Assembly: GCA_030152605.1 (NCBI GenBank)
Contig: JASLJB010000154.1
Location: 1 to 8,042 of the forward strand
Length of the DNA: 8,042 nt
Direction: 5' to 3'
From: Acinetobacter sp.
GTDB lineage: Bacteria; Pseudomonadota; Gammaproteobacteria; Pseudomonadales; Moraxellaceae
Shown here: in pieces, positions 6,261 to 8,042 of the stretch
Position numbering within the stretch: position 1 is the first letter of the stretch
Layout of the letters: each line of letters opens with the position of its first letter
Notes under the pieces: model-generated
Told to the model about the DNA's origin: nothing
Seen by the model: only the letters and a program-made list of their open reading frames with translations
Databases searched by the model: none
Translations under genes and position numbers: made by a program

Positions 6261-7202
6261 TTAGCTCAGTTCTTTTAACCAATCACGCGGCTTTAAGTAA
6301 TAGTCACTGAGGCGATATTCTGCGGATGGCTGATCCCACACTGGACGATATGACCACGCGGCCAAATTTGGCAAACTCACCAAAATCGACTCAATACGTC
6401 CACCGGTTTGTAGGCCAAACAAGGTGCCACGATCGTAAACCAAGTTATATTCCACATAACGACCACGACGATAAAGCTGGAAGTCACGCTGTTCTGGCGT
6501 ATACGGCTTGTCCTGATTTTTTTGGAAGATCGGGATGATGGCTTCGAGATAGCCATTGCCCACAGCTTGGATATATTTGAAACAGGTTTCAAAGTCCCAT
6601 TGATTCAGGTCATCAAAAAATAACCCCCCGACGCCGCGTTGTTCATCACGATGTTTGAGGTAGAAGTAGTCATCACACCATTGTTTGTGTTCAGCATAGA
6701 CTTGATCGCCAAAGGGAGCACACAGGTCATGCGCGGTTTGGTGCCAGTCGAGAATATCTTGGTCATTCGGGTAAAACGGGGTCAGGTCAAAGCCACCACC
6801 AAACCACCAAATCGGGTCTTGGCCTTCACGCTCAGCCACAAATAAACGCACGTTGGCGTGTGAGGTTGGGACGTTGGGATTGTTGGGGTGAATCACCAAA
6901 GACACGCCCATGGCTTGCGCTTTGGCCCCTGCAATTTCAGGGTGACGTTCAGTGGCTGAAGCCGGTAGGGCTTTGATATCGATGTGTGAAAACATCACGC
7001 CACCTTTTTCAATCACCTGCCCATTTTGTAACACCCGTGAACGGCCACCGCCGCCTTCTGGACGCTGCCAGTCATCAATTTCGAACTTCGCGGTGCTGCC
7101 GCTTTGCTGTTCTTGATGTTCCAAAGCTGCACAAATACGTGCCTGTAAATCGACTAGAAATTCGCGTACGCGTTGAATATCAGCTGTAGAAGGGTGCTGC
7201 AT
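6261..7202 (-). CDS. hemF: Coproporphyrinogen III oxidase, oxygen-dependent
   Basis: Converts coproporphyrinogen III to protoporphyrinogen IX by oxidative decarboxylation of two propionates using O2, a late step in haem synthesis; cytoplasmic. The 313 residues are slightly longer than E. coli HemF (299), with the excess mainly near the N-terminus. Family landmarks are present in order: WQRPEGGGGRSRVLQNG at 45-61, FEKG-like VIEKGGVMFSH at 63-73, VIHPNNPNVPTSHANVR at 103-119, WWFGGGFDLTP at 132-142, YLKHRDEQRGVGGLFFDD at 181-198, YRRGRYVEYNLVYDRGT at 244-260 and GLQTGGRIESILVSLP at 263-278. The four histidines equivalent to those conserved in E. coli HemF are His105, His115, His154 and His184; Arg269 matches the conserved GGR arginine. 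GAGGA six bases before the ATG makes a strong ribosome binding site. The gene has its own terminator. An O2-dependent enzyme suits an aerobe. Confidence 0.97.
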   Translation of the reverse strand: MQHPSTADIQRVREFLVDLQARICAALEHQEQQSGSTAKFEIDDWQRPEGGGGRSRVLQNGQVIEKGGVMFSHIDIKALPASATERHPEIAGAKAQAMGVSLVIHPNNPNVPTSHANVRLFVAEREGQDPIWWFGGGFDLTPFYPNDQDILDWHQTAHDLCAPFGDQVYAEHKQWCDDYFYLKHRDEQRGVGGLFFDDLNQWDFETCFKYIQAVGNGYLEAIIPIFQKNQDKPYTPEQRDFQLYRRGRYVEYNLVYDRGTLFGLQTGGRIESILVSLPNLAAWSYRPVWDQPSAEYRLSDYYLKPRDWLKELS

Positions 7203-7208
7203 GGCAGG

Positions 7209-7224
7209 TCCTCATTAACATGAG
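7209..7224 (-). promoter_or_regulatory. hemF ribosome binding site overlapping a small hairpin
   Basis: Shine-Dalgarno GAGGA (complement of 7209-7213) lies six bases before the hemF ATG. On the mRNA, CTCAT, a four-base loop GUUA and AUGAG form a five-pair stem (7211-7224), whose 3' arm includes the first three bases (GAG) of the Shine-Dalgarno. A stem of five mostly A-U pairs is weak and could modulate initiation at most slightly. Confidence 0.5.
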
Positions 7225-7229
7225 TTAAA

Positions 7230-7259
7230 GATAAAAAACATAAAAACATAAAACCATAC
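7230..7259. repeat. A-rich short tandem motif upstream of hemF
   Basis: Plus-strand units resembling CATAAAAA recur about every eight bases (GATAAAAAA, CATAAAAA, CATAAAAC, CATAC), 28-57 bases before the hemF start codon. This A/T-phased tract probably lies in or near the hemF promoter, where it could bend DNA or be prone to slippage. No clear -35/-10 pair could be placed within it. Confidence 0.4.
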
Positions 7260-7312
7260 AAAAAGTAAGGCTTTGGCGTATTTCTTTTTTTGATGGTGTT
7301 ATGCATAAGCAC

Positions 7313-7355
7313 AAAAAGTGCAGGCCCTTGCTTTGCTGTCGCTCGGGCAGGCACT
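7313..7355 (-). terminator. Rho-independent terminator of ribA
   Basis: Read leftward, AGTGC and GCACT (complements of 7351-7355 and 7317-7321) form the base of a stem. After a two-by-two internal loop, GCCC pairs with GGGC (7345-7348 with 7324-7327) around a 17-base loop. The stem is followed by TTTTT (7313-7317, sharing one base with the stem). It begins about 20 bases after the ribA stop codon, as expected for its terminator, and separates ribA from hemF transcription. Confidence 0.75.
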
Positions 7356-7375
7356 GTAGGGACAACAATGTGGGC

Positions 7376-7990
7376 TTAAAAATCTTCTTTGCTATACATA
7401 TGCGACATGCGCTCATGCTTGGTTTTTAAATAGTCTTCATTGAGTGGATTTAACCCAACGGTCAAGGGGACACGGCCAACCACATCGATACCTTGCTGTT
7501 GAAGTGCCTGAATTTTGAGGGGATTGTTGGTGATCAACTGGACTTTTTCTATTTTTAGTTGATCGAGCATAATACTACACATATCATAGCGCCTTGCATC
7601 TGCGGGAAGATCCAAGAGTAGGTTGGCATCGACTGTATCGTGACCCTGATCCTGTAAGGCGTAGGCACGAATTTTGTTAGTTAATCCAATACCACGACCT
7701 TCTTGGCGTAGATATAAAATGACGCCTTGTCCTGCGGTATCAATCATTTGCATGGTGTTATGCAGTTGAGGACCACAGTCGCATTTCAGGGAAGCAAAGG
7801 CGTCGCCGGTTAAACATTCTGAATGAATTCGAACCAATACCGGTGCATGAGGTGGCGTATCTAAACCCTTAGAAAGTGCAACGTGTTCTTCACCTGTTTT
7901 TGGGTCTTGGAAAACGCTAATTTTAAAGTCACCGAAAGCTGTGGGTAGATTAGACGTAGCAATGAATTCTATAGGCACAGATTTTTCCAT
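7376..7990 (-). CDS. ribA: GTP cyclohydrolase II
   Basis: Opens the imidazole ring of GTP, releasing formate and pyrophosphate, to give the pyrimidine precursor of riboflavin; first committed step of FMN/FAD synthesis; cytoplasmic, zinc-dependent. From the ATG at 7990 the protein is 204 residues, the size of monofunctional RibA (about 196-205); there is no fused RibB domain. Zinc ligands are Cys59, Cys70 and Cys72 in ECLTGDAFASLKCDC; substrate-binding RQEGRGIGL at 95-103 and NKIRAY with Tyr110 follow; Arg133 in ADARRYD corresponds to the catalytic arginine of E. coli; TNNPLKI at 154-160 is typical. A TTG two codons upstream (7994-7996) is an unlikely start. No good Shine-Dalgarno precedes the ATG, and the leader may be only about 16 bases. 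It has its own terminator. A riboflavin riboswitch is not visible, though only 52 upstream bases are in view. Confidence 0.97.
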   Translation of the reverse strand: MEKSVPIEFIATSNLPTAFGDFKISVFQDPKTGEEHVALSKGLDTPPHAPVLVRIHSECLTGDAFASLKCDCGPQLHNTMQMIDTAGQGVILYLRQEGRGIGLTNKIRAYALQDQGHDTVDANLLLDLPADARRYDMCSIMLDQLKIEKVQLITNNPLKIQALQQQGIDVVGRVPLTVGLNPLNEDYLKTKHERMSHMYSKEDF

Positions 7991-8012
7991 TTTCAATGTG
8001 TAATTTGGTTAA

Positions 8013-8018
8013 AGTATA
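8013..8018 (-). promoter_or_regulatory. Candidate -10 element of the ribA promoter
   Basis: TATACT on the minus strand matches five of six positions of the sigma-70 -10 consensus, 22 bases before the ribA ATG. It would start transcription near 8006, leaving a leader of about 16 bases. The -35 region falls at the window edge (8035-8042), where the bases visible do not resemble TTGACA. Confidence 0.4.
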
Positions 8019-8042
8019 GCGTAAAGCTCGTGTATTGATAGA

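Noticed and set aside
5696..7359. Shared GGCAGGCACTG at 5697-5707 and in the ribA terminator arm (7346-7356)
   Set aside because: An 11-base match between two unrelated positions in 8 kb, without matching flanks beyond a few bases, does not establish a dispersed repeat.
7154..7416. Minus-strand frames across the hemF-ribA spacer
   Set aside because: They run through the ribA terminator and across gene ends, with Cys- and Phe-rich products typical of non-coding frames.
1..8042. Mobile element, phage, defence system, CRISPR array or biosynthetic cluster
   Set aside because: No transposase, integrase, terminal inverted repeats, spacer array, nuclease or helicase motifs were seen; apart from two unrecognised proteins the genes are housekeeping.

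Overview
This 8,042-base window looks like ordinary chromosomal DNA from a gammaproteobacterium of the Moraxellaceae, most likely Acinetobacter. The assignment rests on the style of the AroE, HemF and RibA proteins, the moderate-to-low GC content and the AT-rich intergenic regions. It is inference and was not tested by any search. No tRNA, rRNA, insertion sequence, phage gene, CRISPR array or toxin-antitoxin pair is visible.

Layout, left to right. (1) 4-1827, minus strand: a complete approximately 600-residue FAD-dependent acyl-CoA dehydrogenase of the long FadE/DmdC-like type (fatty-acid beta-oxidation). (2) 1828-2055: AT-rich divergent promoter region. (3) 2056-4551, plus strand: a large lipoprotein of 831 codons that I do not recognise. 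It has a clear lipobox and a central segment of about 83 residues made mostly of Ala, Asp and Glu. (4) 4591-4620: a perfect 30-base palindrome flanked by A and T tracts, placed between two converging genes and very probably a terminator for both. (5) 4694-5482, minus strand: aroE, shikimate dehydrogenase. (6) 5483-6260: a long spacer holding an aroE promoter candidate, small inverted repeats, a purine-rich stretch with imperfect repeats, a small two-helix membrane protein gene (5787-5993, minus) and the hemF terminator (6185-6213). (7) 6261-7202, minus: hemF, oxygen-dependent coproporphyrinogen III oxidase. (8) 7203-7375: spacer with the ribA terminator, an A-rich tract and the hemF ribosome binding site. 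(9) 7376-7990, minus: ribA, GTP cyclohydrolase II, with its promoter region cut by the window edge.

aroE, hemF and ribA are housekeeping genes of three biosynthetic routes (aromatic amino acids, haem, riboflavin). They lie on one strand, but terminator-like hairpins follow ribA and hemF, so each is probably its own transcription unit. hemF and aroE are adjacent in Pseudomonas; here they are separated by a terminator and a small membrane protein gene.

I see no convincing new multi-gene system. The most interesting items are the unrecognised lipoprotein with its acidic Ala-rich segment and lone cysteine pair, and the small membrane protein plus repeat-bearing spacer between hemF and aroE.
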